From NCBI RefSeq assembly GCF_000247695.1, contig NW_004624747.1, forward strand, positions 6,794,647 through 6,858,646: DNA of 64,000 bases. The letters are read 5' to 3'. Each line of letters begins with the position of its first letter. Positions within the stretch are counted from its first letter, which is position 1. The stretch is from Heterocephalus glaber (Eukaryota > Chordata > Mammalia > Rodentia > Bathyergidae). The position numbers were made by a program, and so were the translations under genes. Under the pieces are notes generated by a model. That model saw only the letters and a list, made by a program, of their open reading frames with translations. It searched no databases and was not told the origin of the DNA. Below, piece after piece: positions 22,771-36,213 of the stretch.

Positions 22771-24340
22771 TGGGCACAAGGAGGCCCTGATAGGACAGTG
22801 GCCATGGGGCTGAAGATGGAGTCCAGCCAGCAAACGGCAGAGCCAGGTCTGAACTGAGGTACAGCCACCTCTTCTGCCACTTCAGGTGACAGAAACAAAC
22901 AGGCTGCACCTATTTTGTTCTCTCCACTTCACCCTACCTGCAAAGGGGCCTTTCCCTGAGTAGGATGCCTGCAAAGGGACACTATTCACCTCCCTGGTTG
23001 GCCGAGCTGTGGCTGGCCCAAGACTGCCCCCTGGTGGCTAAAGGCAGGGGGGACCCACACCACCTGAGTGTCTCTAAAGTTTCAAGTTGGCCAAGCAACT
23101 TTCTCTGAATCTACCAAGCCTAACCCCTCCCCACTCCCACTGGACAGAGACTGAAGTCCACATCTTACCTCCTCCTTTTTCTGCTGAGTAGCGGCAAGTG
23201 TCCTGCCCTCAGCCTCATTCTCCTCATTTGTAAGCTGGGGATAATGCTTCCTGCCCCAGCTTGGGCCTGGTACACAGAAGGAGAGCAGGAGTGAAGCCAG
23301 CACTGTCACGTACCATTGAGAAGCACCAATGTCTAGGGACCTTCCCCAGACTCTGTGCCTTCCCTCCAACCCAGGACCCTCATCCCTCCCTCTGTCCTAC
23401 TGTGTGCCCCCAATAGCCTTTCCTGTCAGGGACCCACATGCCTACCTCCACCTTCTCCAGAGAGGAAGTGCAGGGGACACTGCTGGCGGTTGACCTGGGT
23501 GCCTGCTCCAGTTCTGCCATTGGACACTGAGGCTTTGGCTAAGGTATTCCCCCTTGCTGAGGCCCAGTTTCCTGACCTGTCGGATGGGGCTACAGTCCCT
23601 GCCTACTCTAGGGTTACATGAAAGGAGAGAGCCTGGGCAGACTGTCGAGTGCTGTGCCATGGAGCTCTCCTGACGGCCTGCTCTGGACACCAGTGACTTT
23701 CACAGTGGAGTCCCCTCTGGTTTGGACTCCTTGGAAGGTGACGTGGGCCAGGGCAGAGACTTGGGGAACAAGGGAGCCTTTCCAACTGCCATAAAAATAC
23801 CCCTATATAATCCCCGCCCCCATTTCCCCTCAAGATCGGGGGAATTCTAAGAGGAACCAGGCTGGAAAGGGCAGGTCCCATCTCTAAGCCATGGGTAGGT
23901 GAGGCCTTGGTATTTCTAGCACCTCACGTTATGCAAGAATTTAGATCTATGGGCTCCTGCCAAAATGTTGTCATTTTTTTCTGACAGACAACAAAGGTAT
24001 TTTATAATGTTTCATTTTATAAAACGTGGTTTTATTAACAACTATTTAATGTGTACACAGTCATTCATGCAGAGTAGCAAACACTGGGGAGTTGTTACCG
24101 GTGTTATCCAGGGCCAGGAGAGCCCTTCTGTATGTCAGTCCTTCAGCCCTAAACACTCCCTGGCCACCCACACCCCATTCCTCCGTCTGTAAGACTCACT
24201 GCACCTGGTCACCTCACACATCTTTTAGCTCTCCTCTCAGTGGTCACTTTCTGAGGCAAAGCTCCTTTGATACCCTTGCCTGCTTTCTTTGCTGGATGCT
24301 CCTCCAGAATTCAGCTACTCCCCGACAAGTGCACATGGTG
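22771..24340. other. Low-repeat, gene-free sequence
   Basis: Moderately GC-rich. Several chance frames of 60-95 codons overlap on both strands but none has a recognisable product, start context or splice structure. I see no gene. Confidence 0.45.
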
Positions 24341-24360
24341 ACGGCAAGTGCATTTTTTTG

Positions 24361-24615
24361 TTTTTGTTTTTGTTACGAGGGATCGAACTCGGGACCTTGT
24401 GCTTTCGAGGCAGGCGGCAGAACCACTGAGCTAAATACGCAGCCCAGGCAAGTGCATTTTTGTTTTGAGACAGGGTGTCACTATGCAGTTCAGTCTGACT
24501 TTGAACTCACTATGTAGCTTACACTGGCCTTAAACTTGCGGCGATCCTCCTTCCTCAGCACCGGCAGTGGTAGGATCACAGGCTTTCAGCACCACATCTG
24601 ACTAGGCAAGTGGAT
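24361..24615 (-). repeat. ID-type SINE followed by B1-like SINE
   Basis: Reversed ID (about 24373-24446) flanked by GGCAAGTGCATTTTT (24343 and about 24446), then a reversed B1-like copy (24462-24610). Confidence 0.82.
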
Positions 24616-24883
24616 TTGATAACTGATCTTCATAGTCAGTTCTGCCTCCCTCAGTGTAGGCCAGTTTTCCGTTAGCAAAATTGGGTCATCCCAGTGTCCT
24701 TGGTGTCCCCGGGGGCTTTGATGCCGGATGCTAGGCAGACAATTAATAAGCGCTGAAGAATGAATGGGTAGATGAAGAAATGAACTTTGGGCAACCCAGT
24801 GCTCCCCACCTGAGCAAATTCTCCTCCTCCTCTTCTTCCTTGTCAGCTATAAAAAATGGACAGTGTTAAAAATTGAGTGGGGG

Positions 24884-25165
24884 GCTGGGGATTTAGCTCA
24901 GTGGTTCTGGTGCCTGCCTTGAAAGCGCAAGGTCCCGAGTTCAATCCCTGGTACAAAAAAAAGAAATTAAGAGTGGGTGGGCATCGTGGCACATGCATGT
25001 AATCTCAGCATTCTGGGAGGCTGAGGGAAGATCATATGTTCAAGCCTAGCCTGGGAAACTTAATGACTAAATGAGACCCTGTCTCAAAATTAAAGATAGA
25101 AAAAGGGCTGGGAGTACAGCTCGGTGCAAAGGTCTCCAGCACCAAAAGAAGAAAAAAAAAGAATT
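24884..25165 (+). repeat. SINE cluster: ID, B1-like, ID remnant
   Basis: Plus ID (24884-24966), plus B1-like (24970-25092, ending GACCCTGTCTCAAAATTAAA) and a short ID remnant (25107-25160). Confidence 0.75.
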
Positions 25166-25234
25166 TAGAATGGGATTCCTGAGGACATATTCCTGCTGAG
25201 CTCTCAGTGTGTTCCTGCCTCCTTGGCCAGGTAG

Positions 25235-25835
25235 GAGATGCTACTGTAGGGCAGACCCCTCTGGCCAGGCTAGAGCAGGCTGTAATATGGACCAGGCATT
25301 CTTTCCTTGTAATTGGCCGCATTATATTTGGAGCCAGACTGAAGCCTATGTGACTCACAGGAGCATGTCGGATGCTGCAGGCTAGTATAGTTTTCATGCC
25401 AGTGACCGCAGGTGAGGTCTAAGTCCTGACCTGCGCAGCTTCAGGGTTCCTAGTGAGATAACTGTGGGTGAGGACCTTTGGCTCCAGACCAAATTCCATT
25501 CATAGAGCTACCCCTCCCTTAATTGTTTTAGTAATTTACTAGTTAACCACAACTGACCTGGTCAGGTATGCTCCTGCAAGAACGCCTTACCCTCTCCTCT
25601 ACAAGCCTTGCCTGTGTCAGCTGATATCATCTACCCTATTCTTACCCATGCCTGTGGAATCAATATATACGGATGGTCCTGGTTGCTTGGGGTCCTCACC
25701 ACATGCTCAGCATCATTGCCACATGTCTGGCGTGGCCCGCCTCAGTCCCTACTTTCCGTTTAAGTCTTGTTTTTGTGTCTTTCTTTTGCCTTGTGTTGTA
25801 TGGCCTTGCAGGAGATCCAAGACTTTCAGCTGGGG
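25235..25835 (+). mobile_element. ERV solo-LTR-like element
   Basis: It shares a diverged layout with 39893-40330: CAGGCTGTAATA start region, CAGACTGAAGCCTA, CTCTACAAGCCTTG, and a CTGTCTGG/GTCTTG polyadenylation-side region. The two appear to be copies of one LTR family. No internal retroviral genes. Confidence 0.45.
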
Positions 25836-28114
25836 CCTCAAAACTACTGTCACCCATGAAGGTGAAGTGTTCACTCCCCAGTACCTTGTTACTTGCCATC
25901 CCCAGACAAACGATATCTGTGTCTAGTCTCTGTGATCAGAGCCTCAGGAAACCATGTGCAGGGGACACAGCAATCTTTGTGACCTGCCAGGGAACTGCTT
26001 GAGGTTATATTGACACAAAATTGGCTGCAGGTGGTTAGAAGAGCAAAGGTCAGGGTTCAAGTCCAAAAACCTGGTTTTTAGGCAAGGGGTGGAAGGAAGG
26101 CTGAACTGAGGTGTTTCAAGTGCCTGTCATGGCAACAGGTAGGCTAAGTGAAAGCAAGCACAGAGTCCTCCCAACCCCAGTTGACCACACTCCCTATACC
26201 CTGGCAAAGAGTGTGGGGAAATGGCCCTGGGAGGCCCGAGTGCCTCTGCAGAGGCAGCAGGGAAGGTGAACACATGGTGCAACAGAGTGGTGGAAATGTG
26301 TCACATCTTGGACACAGGGGCAGCCCTTCACCTTGAGGACATCGTGTGATTCTTGCCTGACAGCCCCAAGCAGTCTCCTTGGAGCCCTCACAACCATTGT
26401 TTTTTCTCTTGCTAATCTGCTTTAACCCTTGGACCAGAATGCCTCATGGATGGCTTTAGGTGTCGAGTTTGTTTTCTATGGCAGCAGACCTCCTGCTCAG
26501 ATGCTAAACTGTCAACAGTGCAGCTGGCTGAGCTGCAGGGGATGGGGGCCCCAAGGGTCGCACAACTGCCTAGAAGACCACCCCCATCTTCCCAAGCCTC
26601 ATTTTTCCCTTAAAATGCATCCTGGATAACGAAGAAATTATTAACCTATTAACTGGAAAAAAATGAAACCTCAGAATCTGGGAGCAGAAAGTGGCCGGAG
26701 CTTGGTTACTTGCGAAGCCCCTGGACAGGTGGTGTGTACTGAGGCTTCTGGCCTTGGGGAGGGGTCTTCCATAGCTAGGGTATTGACATTTTGCAGCAAG
26801 GACCTCTTTTACAGGGACATCTGACCACTCACTCCCAGGGAGTCAGCTGGGAGGACAGGACTCTTGCCCTTTGGCACAATATGGCAGGACAAACAAGGAG
26901 GGCAGGATCAATGATACTGAGCTGGGGGCTGAGCCACCCAGGTAGAACACAAGTCTTTTGAGATACTGGTGGGCACTGTCCTGGTCCAGCCAAAGGGCAG
27001 AGTGGGGAGGGGCCGGGCAGCACAGCTTGGGCTCCCAGGCCCAGGTGATGGGCTCATTGCCACCTGGAGACAACCCACCAGCTCACACTTAGTGACTTCC
27101 TCGGCTAATTCCTGTGTTGGGTATGGTCTACCCTGAAGAGCAAGCAGTGGTCATCCTGAGTGTGGGCTGTAGCCACCAGGAGGGCTAGCTTTTGAGAAAC
27201 CATGTGTAGAAACCATTACTGGTCGAGACTTTCCACTCTCCCAGGGAGACAAAGATGGAGGAAAAGCTCAAAAGTTCAGGCCAGAGTCCAGGATGAACAT
27301 CAGAAGTGGCAGCTCACACACTGCATCCCAGCAACATGCCTTTCCCTCCAGCTTTCTGTTGGTCCTGGCCCCACTCAGGCCAGGCAAGAACCCCAGCTGA
27401 GCATCAGGGGGACCCCAGCTGAGCATCAGGGGGATCCCAGCAGTGTGGAGGGAGGGGGCCGCTGGAGACTCGGTCTCTGCCTACTCAGCTCGGTAAGGCT
27501 GGATGTGCTGTGATGGCATCCCTGCCTGGTCCTGCTGCCCATTTCTGATTTTTCCCTCAAAGGTAGCAGAACAAGCTTGGAGAGGCCTCGATGCTCAGCT
27601 GGAACTGGGAGCCTCACCCTTGCCCTGTATCCCACCAGCTGCCTCCAAATGACTCTCCCCATCCTTTCCAACCTTCTGTGGGCAGAGAATGGGGCTTCTC
27701 TGCTTCTCAGGCCTGAAGCCGGGGTCCCTGCAGGGCCTGGGGCTCATGCACCCCAAGATGGGATACCAGACACAGGTGAATCCTGGGATAAGTAGGCCTT
27801 GTCAGATGGACCCAAAGGCAGCTTCTGCGGGCAGAAACCTTTCTTTGTAAACACAGGGTTCCTCTCAAGGTTGTTGTCATTTCTATTCCCTAGGGACAGG
27901 GGAGGAGGTGCTCCTTTGACTCTCCAGGATGATGTCAGCAATGGTTGTCCTGATTCCTGCTTGGCCACTATGCCAAGGGGCCACACAGTGCCTGAGATGG
28001 TGATGTGGGGTAAGTTGCTCTCTGTGATCACCTTTAGCACCATCTGGAGGGCAGGGGGCAGACAGGGGGCTGCAAAGGGGTTGGAGGGGGCAGGTGCAGA
28101 GGTGACCAGGGTCT
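25836..28114. other. Region downstream of SEC14L4
   Basis: No second gene was recognised. The SEC14L4 3' UTR must start at 28114 and run to lower coordinates. I did not find a clear AATAAA on the minus strand near the stop; AATAGA at about 27893-27888 is a weak variant. The real cleavage site cannot be placed from sequence alone. Confidence 0.4.
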
Positions 28115-28254
28115 TCATTGCGCTGGGGAAGGTCTCGTTGCCGTGAGACCCTGCAACTTCTCCTCAGAGGCCTTGTCGGGGAGCAGCACCTCCACTGTGT
28201 AGCTGACTTTCTTGGCATATATCAGGCTATAGGTGTTGTCAAAGCGCAGGACAT
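28115..28254 (-). CDS. SEC14L4: SEC14L4 exon 12 (terminal coding)
   Basis: Acceptor CTCACAG at 28261-28255, then AT completes the codon split from exon 11 (Tyr). It encodes [15 protein letters not shown], the last GOLD strand [17 protein letters not shown], and the end RPSPAQ with stop TGA 28117-28115. Confidence 0.95.
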
Positions 28255-31200
28255 CTGTGAGGACAGGGACGTGATTAGAGAGTGAGCCCAGAACCAAGGT
28301 AGTCAGCCCTTGGGGATGGGCTGACCAGGGCTATGGGTGGTCTGAGTCCACTCCTCACTCACCACTTCCTGGATGCTGCCTGTGCTGGATCCAGGGTCAT
28401 GAGACCAAGTAGCATGCCAGGTAGCCCCTTCTGTGCAGTGGGCATTATTTTACGTCAACCTGTCATGACTCCCTGAGTCCTCAAAGCTGCCCAGGCAGAA
28501 GGCAACGTCCCCATTGCTACAGTTTGGATAAGCATCCCCCAAAGACCTTTGTGTTAAAGGCATGGTGTCCAGAGTGGCACTACTGGGAGGAGGTGGACTC
28601 TTTAGGAGGTGGTCTTTTGTGGGGTCCTTAGGTCATTGGAGATGTGCCCTTGCAGGGGATTTGGGAACCCCAATCTTTTCCTTTCTTTTTCTCCTTGCTT
28701 CCTGGCTTGTGTTGTAAGGGGGTTTTGCTCCATCATGTTCTCCCATCATGATATGCTGCTCTTGCCATAGGCACAGTGTAATGGGGCCACTGGATCTTAG
28801 ACCAGAACCTGTAGACCATGAGCCAAAATAAGTTTCTCTTTATAAGTTAATTTCCTCACGTACTTTGTTGTAGTGACAGAAAGCTGGCTAATATACTCAC
28901 TATATGAATAAGGAAGCTGAGGCTTATAGAAATGATATGACTTTCCCGTAACCATAGAGCAAGGGAAGAGAGGGACTGGGAGGGATTCCCTTATCATGCT
29001 GTCCCAACCCAGAGGACAGCCCTACTTCCTCCAGAGGAGAGCAATGAGCTACATAAGCCATTTTCCCAGCTCGTAGATGGAAGGTGTTTCCTACAGTGCC
29101 AAGGTCTAATGGGAGCTCTGGGACATAATGAGTTATCTGGACTTCTGCTTCCATTCTTCTATTTCTCCCTTTCCACAAGCTGGACTGGGTAATGTGTCAA
29201 CTTTAGCATGTGCCTTCCTTCAGCGTAGGAAACTGACCTTGGGTTCCCCATCTTCTCGCTCTGCTCCCTGTACAGGTGGGACAGCAGCAGTGTTCCTGAG
29301 TGGGAGAGTCTGGAGTTTGAATGTTCCCCAAAGGCCTTTATGTTAAAGGTCTGGGACCCAAGGCAGTGCTACTGGGAGATGGTGGTGTCTTTACGAGGCA
29401 GGGCTGTGTGGGACATCCTTAGGGCATTCGAGGTGTGGCTCCAAGGGGATCAAGGGGCCCTGGCTCCTCTCTTCCATTCCCTGGCTTATAATGTAAGTGC
29501 TTTGCTCTGCCACACACAAAAGCCACAGTGTGCTGCCTCACCACAGGCCCCAAACCAAAGGCCATTTGCTCGTGGACTGGAACCTCCCAAACTGTGGGCC
29601 AAAATAAACCTCTTTACAAGCTGAATATCTCCGGCATCTTGTTATAACAGTGGGAAACTGACGCAGATGCTGGGTAGGGCTGCTTCTGGTAAAACTGACC
29701 AAAATGCCTGTGGCCTGAGAGGCCTGGGAACAAATGATAAACAGCTAGAAGAGGCATCTCTTTAGGATTCCTGGAGTGGGGTGGTTCATGCAACTGGAAA
29801 CTCTGAAGCTAAGCCTGTGTTGTTTACTTGCCTGTCTTTAAGGCTGATGAGCTTGGTGTGGGGGGTTCCCAGCAGCTGTGCCCACAGTCCTGGGCTCTGA
29901 ACCCCTGGCTCTTCCTCTGCAATTCATCTCTGCCCTTGTGCCTACCACAGGGGCCACTCTTCAGATCCAGGACCCTGCAGCCAACCCCCCTGGAGCCCAT
30001 GACATTTAAGAGCTCTTACCAAAAAAAAAAGAGCTCTTACCATACCCCTCATGCTTCCTGAGAGTGGGAAATAGAGGGCACACAGAGAGGCTAGACAGGC
30101 AAGAGACAGGCAGCTCTTCTCTGTCCTGAGAGGGAAACAACGCCAGCAAACCTCACAGCTCTTACAGATGCCAGGCTTGAGGCAGGTGAGGCTCCCATCT
30201 TCTGGCACCAGGTGGGCATTGTATCGCTGGCTGGGCAGCACCTCCGTCATCTCCCCAGCTCTCTGCCACTCCCCCATCTTGGTCTTCAGGAAAATCCCAA
30301 AGCCGATGTCCCCACCATCCGATGCAAACTGCCACCTGGAGCAGACAGAGCTCCATTGACCTCCTGCTCAGGCTCTGGAGCCCCTTCCAGCTGTGCCAGG
30401 TGTGGAGTAGCTGCTGCCCCTACCTGAGCACACAGCCTGGGAACAGGATCTCATTCTCCACCTGCTGGGAGGAGCCTCGGCCCACAGACACCTTGTGCTC
30501 GTATTGCATCCTCACCTGCTCTCGCAGGAAGTAGCTCCTGGGCACCTCGCCCCCGTAGTTGATCTGTGGGTGAGGCTGGGTGAGCGGGAACCAGGCCATG
30601 CAGGTCTCCCCTCCCTCCCCATCCTCTGGGCTCCTGTACCTTGGTCAGGCACTTGGGGTTGCCATCGGGGTCAGTCATGGTGCCCCCAAACTCCACGGGC
30701 AGCTGGTCAGGGCTGATGAACTTTGTCAGCTCCTGCTTCCAGTTGTCTGTGTGGGAGCAGAGGGGCATCCCAGGGGGTCAGGGAGTTCAACGGAGGGGCT
30801 TGGAAGGAACCTGATATGTCTCAGCTTTGCTACCCGGACATCTACTCCTGAGAGTATCCAAGAACTAAATGTGGCTTACAGGCCCTGATCTAGGTCTGGA
30901 ACCCTCGCCCTTGTGAACAGAAGCTGCCAGGGTTAGGCCAGGGTCAGTGACTTGGTTAAGAGCATGAGCCAGGCAGAAGTGAGGCCTTTAACATTAATGT
31001 CTACCTTCTAGGTGTATAGCAAGATGGGCCTCGCTAGGAGGCCAAGTCACTCACCTCCCAGAATCACTATCTTCTTGCGTGTCTCCTCACCCATGAATGA
31101 CTTGACCAAGTTGAAGGCTACTGGAAAAAGCTTAGGGGCTGAAACACATGAAATTCCCTTGGGCAGGTAGACAAGAGAGAACTTGGGTATATAGAGCTAT

Positions 31201-34200
31201 GGCCAAGGGCATGGACAGGATAGGAGTTAGATCTGTAATCTGCCATTCCTTGCTGTGTGACCTTCAGCTAGTGACTCACCCTCTCTGAGTCTTAGTGCTA
31301 TTAATGCAAAAATATAAAATGGAAGCCAGGCGTGGTGGCACTCAGGAGGCTGAGGCAGGAGGGTTGCTGGGAGTTCGAGACCAGCCTGGGCCATGCAGTA
31401 AGTACCAGCGCAGCCTGAGCTACATAGTGAGACCCTGTCTCAAAAAACCAAAAAATAAAATAAAATATAAAATAGAGATGAAATAACATATGTGTAACAA
31501 TTGGCACAGTGCCTGGCTCTCAATAAATGGCTGTACCCCTTCACGAAGTTTGAAGGTGTTGTACACAAGCTGGGGATAGTGTTGGCAATGTTGATTTCCT
31601 AATGGTACTTCTTCCGTTGCACATTCAAGGTTTTCCCAGGTGGCTTTGCAACCTCCTTGGGTGCAAGTAGATGGGAAGGCCCCATGGTGAAGCTTAGAAC
31701 TGTCCCACTGTGAAGCACTCTGTTCACTGGGCACTTTCTGTGGGTCCCGCTCTGTGCCACATCTTCATAGACCATCCCCTTTAACCACATAGCTCCATTT
31801 CACAGAATGGGAAGACTGAGGCTCAGTGAGGTAGAACAGACTCACTGAAAATCATAGAGCTAGCTAGATTCGAAGTCAGATCATGAAACTCCAGGCCACA
31901 CGGGGCAACCCCTCACTAGATGGCCACCCAAGATGGAGACCATTCCTGCTAAAGGATGCTCATCAACATGTGGCCCATGGACTGCCTGTCCATGCTGATG
32001 TAAGCGAACATTTAGAAACTTAGGAACATTTAGAAATTTAGGCAACATACCAGTACATTACAAAGTATCAATCTGCCAAGCACTGGAATGAAAAACACGA
32101 ACAAAATCCAAACAAACAAAAAACCAGTTCTTCACAAAGGATGGTGTGAGAAGCCCAGGGCTCAAGGGCTTTACCTACTGTGCCCCACCCCAATTCCTCC
32201 CCCAGGAGGGCATGCGGGTCATGGACTCACCTCGAACAATAATTAAATTCTTCACCGTCTCAGGATAATTTGCTTCCAGGATGGCAAAAAACTGTGAAGT
32301 CAAGATGAGACTGGTTGTGGTCATTCTGCAGAACTCACTCATTCCTGGACTTCTGAAGTTTTTTGTTTTGTTTTTGTTTTATTTTGCGGGGTAGTGGGGA
32401 TTGAACCAGAGTCCTTGCACTGAGCTACATCCCCAGATCTTTAAATTTTGTTTTTTAAAACTTTGAGACAGGGTCTCCCTAAATCACTAGGTTGCCCAGG
32501 GTGGGCTTAAACTTGGGATCTTTCTGCTTCAGCGTCCCAGAATGCTGGGAATACAGGCGTGTGCCTCTGGGCCTGGCTTCTGTGGCTTCTGATACTGCTG
32601 AGACAAGAGGCCCATCCCCAGCCCATCCCACCTTCCCACCAGCAGAGCATGTGTGCCCTCCTCTGAGTTCCTCTTGTTCTTCTTTCTCTTGAGGGGTGGG
32701 TGGACCCCAGGCTGGCATCGCTGATGGGTCTGTGGTCCCCCCTCTTTTCCATAAGCCACAAAAGCTGGTATGCGCTGCAATTCCCTACTGGCTGGGGTGG
32801 GGTGGGGGCATTGCTGCTCTGGCCCTGAGCCAGGTGCCACCTTACCTGCTGGTAGACCTCCACAGCTGGCTTCCACAGGTGTTTCAGGCTCAGCCCCTCC
32901 ATGTCAAACACCATCAGCAACTTCTCGATCTTTCTGCCCAGCTGTGCGGAACACAGCAGGTGGACTTCTTAAACCACAGTTCCTGGGGATCCTGACCACA
33001 GAGACTCAGCACTGCTCCTACTCCCTCTGTTCACATGCCGAAGCAGCTCACATTTGTCATTTCCCAAACAGAGCGAGCCCTTCCAGGGTCTGAGGGGATG
33101 CTGCCTCTGAGCCCAGATGGTCTGTGGATTCCTGGTGTGTTATCACAATTTGTCCAACACCATTTCCTGGGATAAGTTAACTGCATAATTAAAGATATTA
33201 CTAGCTGGGCTTTTTTTTTTTTTGGTGGTGGTGGTGGTGGTGGTGGTACTAGTGATTGAACCTAGGGTCTTTGTACTCACTGTGCTACATACACAGCCCT
33301 TTTCATTTTTTAAAAAAATTTTGAGACAGGGTCTCATTAAGTTGTCCAGGTTGGGTTTGAACTCATGGTCCTCCTGCCTCAGCCTCCCAGAGTGCTAGGA
33401 TTATTGGCATGTGCCACCATGCCTGGATCACTGGGCATCTTTATATATGATAGTACATAGTTGTCCCTTGGCATCCATGGAGGATTGGTTCCACGACCCC
33501 TCACAGATAACACGGTCTACAGATGTTCAAATCCCTTATATACAAAGGCAGAGCATTTACATATAACCCAGGAACAACCTCACATATACCCAATCATATC
33601 TAGATTACTTATGAGAGCAATACGACACAAATGCTATGTAAATAGTTGTTGTATTGTTAGGCACCAATGACCAATCTGTATGTTCAGTACCGATCCAACT
33701 TTTTCTCTGAATATTTTCCATCTGTAGTCTGTTCAATCTGCAGATGTGGAAACCAGAGATATGAAGAGCTGACTGCACTATGCTGCCACTGTTCGACAGT
33801 CCCATAACTGTGTCCAAGCCAGAGCACGTATTTGCCAGGCTGTGCCACAATGAGCAGGTTTTTAACCTTTCTGAGCCTTACTTTCTTTCTTCCATTGTAA
33901 AATGGGAATAATTCTAGGTTCTGATGGAATTGCTATGATAATTCAATAAAATGTTCACAAAGAACCCAGTGCTGGGCACATGGCTGATCCCTGACAAATA
34001 TTAACAGATTACATTAGTATCATCATCTCCATAATTATAAGCTCCTAGTGGGACCATCTATGACATAGAAGACATTACATCAACCCTGTAAAATCAGCCA
34101 TCCTGTTTGAGAGACGTACATCTGTTCAAGCCAGGCGCTGAATCCAGCGCTCTGCAATGCACTCACGCCTGTCGTCAGTCTCTGCTAAGGGCTGATTTTG

Positions 34201-36172
34201 TATCCAGCCAAATCCTGCCATAGTGATATATCAACTCCACAAGAAAGGTCATCTTTGTAGACTCATAAGACCAACAAGGTCAGACTTGACATTAGATTCA
34301 ATCTGAAGGAGGCAGAAGGTCAGGGTATAACTCAGGGGCCAGGAGCAGAAATCTGCACAGAGGGCCTTCTTGTCTTAGAAGTCCTGTGCCCCTTAGGATT
34401 TTTCTTTTTCTTGTGGTACTAGGGATGGAACTCAGGGTCTTATAGAAGCTAGGCAAGCACTCTACCTCTAAGCCACTCCCTAGAAGATTCTAGGGCAGTG
34501 GTGGTGAACCTATGGCATGCATATCACTGAAAGCTCTAAAAGGTTTGCCATCACTCTGTGCCCCTGATTCCAGGGTCACTGTTTTCAGGGAAGCCCAAAG
34601 TAATGGGTTGACCATCAATGTTTATAGTTATGCAACTTACAATGGTGGGTTATCTGAGTGTCCACCATTGCCAGGGTCCCCGAGGACCAGAGCTAGAGCT
34701 TTTCCTGCACTCAGGTCAGTGTCTCACATAGATGGGAAAGGGCTTTGGTGGCCCTGGACTCATGGCAACAGAAAGTGCCATGCATACATTAAGATGTGCA
34801 GGGAGGGTTATGGGAGGAGAAGGCAGCTTTCTACCAGAGCCCTGAGTGCTATAAGCTGAGGAAGGGTGCAGGGACAGGGCGGACAGAGTAGGTCTGCCAA
34901 GCACCCCACCCTTCCCTGTCCAGCCGCTCACCTTCTGACTCTGCAGCTCACACTCGTGCATAAGCAGCTCGCAGACCTTGACTCGCTTCCGGATGAGCTC
35001 CTGCTTGGAGGCCGATAGCAGGAGGCCCTTGGGGTCCAGGGTCCCAATGATGTCAAACCAGGTGGGGCAGCCTTCGTAGTCATAGCCACACAGGCCGCCT
35101 GAGTCATAGAGCCGGACCACCTGGGCACATGGGTAGGTTCTGACTCAGACCAGCGCACCAGAGTCCCTGTTTCAAGTGGCTGGGGATGTAGGGAGAGAGG
35201 GGCAAAAGAGGGGACATCAGGTGGTCTGGGGTGCTCCATGGGCTCACCTCTGAGGGCTGCCAGGTGAGAATGTTGTCTAGGTCCAGTTGCTTCCGGAACT
35301 CCACATGCTATAGAGACAAAGCAGGGCCTGAATACTGCGGCCCCCCAAAGGCCCCCAGAGGCATCTGGGAATGCAGGCCAGGTCCCAGTGCCTACCGCCA
35401 CCAGGACGCTGCCAGAGCATCCCCTGGCTCCGACCACAGAGAACTGAGGATGGAGACGGGAGGAGGGCTTGGGGAAGGGCCTTGGTGTGATGCAGAAAGA
35501 GAACCCGGGAAGAGGGAAGAAGAGACAGAGAGGGCACCCTTTTCTCACTGCTCCCCAGGGTCTGGCGTGGAGATAGACCCTGCCATCGAGGGGCCTCACC
35601 TTCCGGAACATGTCCTCAGATTTCTGCAGGTCAAAGTTCTGAGCTGCAAGAAGGAGATGAGGGAAGAGGAGGATTGAGGCCAAAGCTGGAATGAGCCATT
35701 CTCTGAAACCTCAGGAGGACATGGTGAGGGCCCCCAGTTTTTCTGACGCCCCAAGAATACCCTGGGGGAGGTCTGGAGGGTTTTTTGGAGTTTTCTTTTT
35801 CAAGGATCTTTACTTCTCTAGAAGACTTTGGAGGGCCCTGGCTTTCTGTTCCAGGACCTTTAAAACAGTTCATTCCTGGGGGCAGGGATTTAGCTTAGCG
35901 GTTATGCCGCCTACCTTGCAAGCACAAGGACCCGAGTTTGATCCCTGGTACAAAAAAAAAAAAAAAAGAAAAGAAAAACAGTTCATTCTAGGGGACGATC
36001 TACCCTGTAATATTCGCTAGCAGAGACTCCCACAGTGTTGGGGTGCTGAGAAGCATGGCACTTGGACTTGGGCTTGAATTCTGCCTTTTTATTTCCTGTG
36101 CAACCTTAAACGAGTCACTTACTTTCTCTGAGCCTCAGTTTTTTAAAAAAATCTATTAAATAGGAATATCTT

Positions 36173-36213
<41 letters not shown>

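Noticed and set aside
36173..36211. GT repeat as a regulatory Z-DNA element
   Set aside because: It directly replaces the tail of an ID SINE, so a simple microsatellite expansion explains it.
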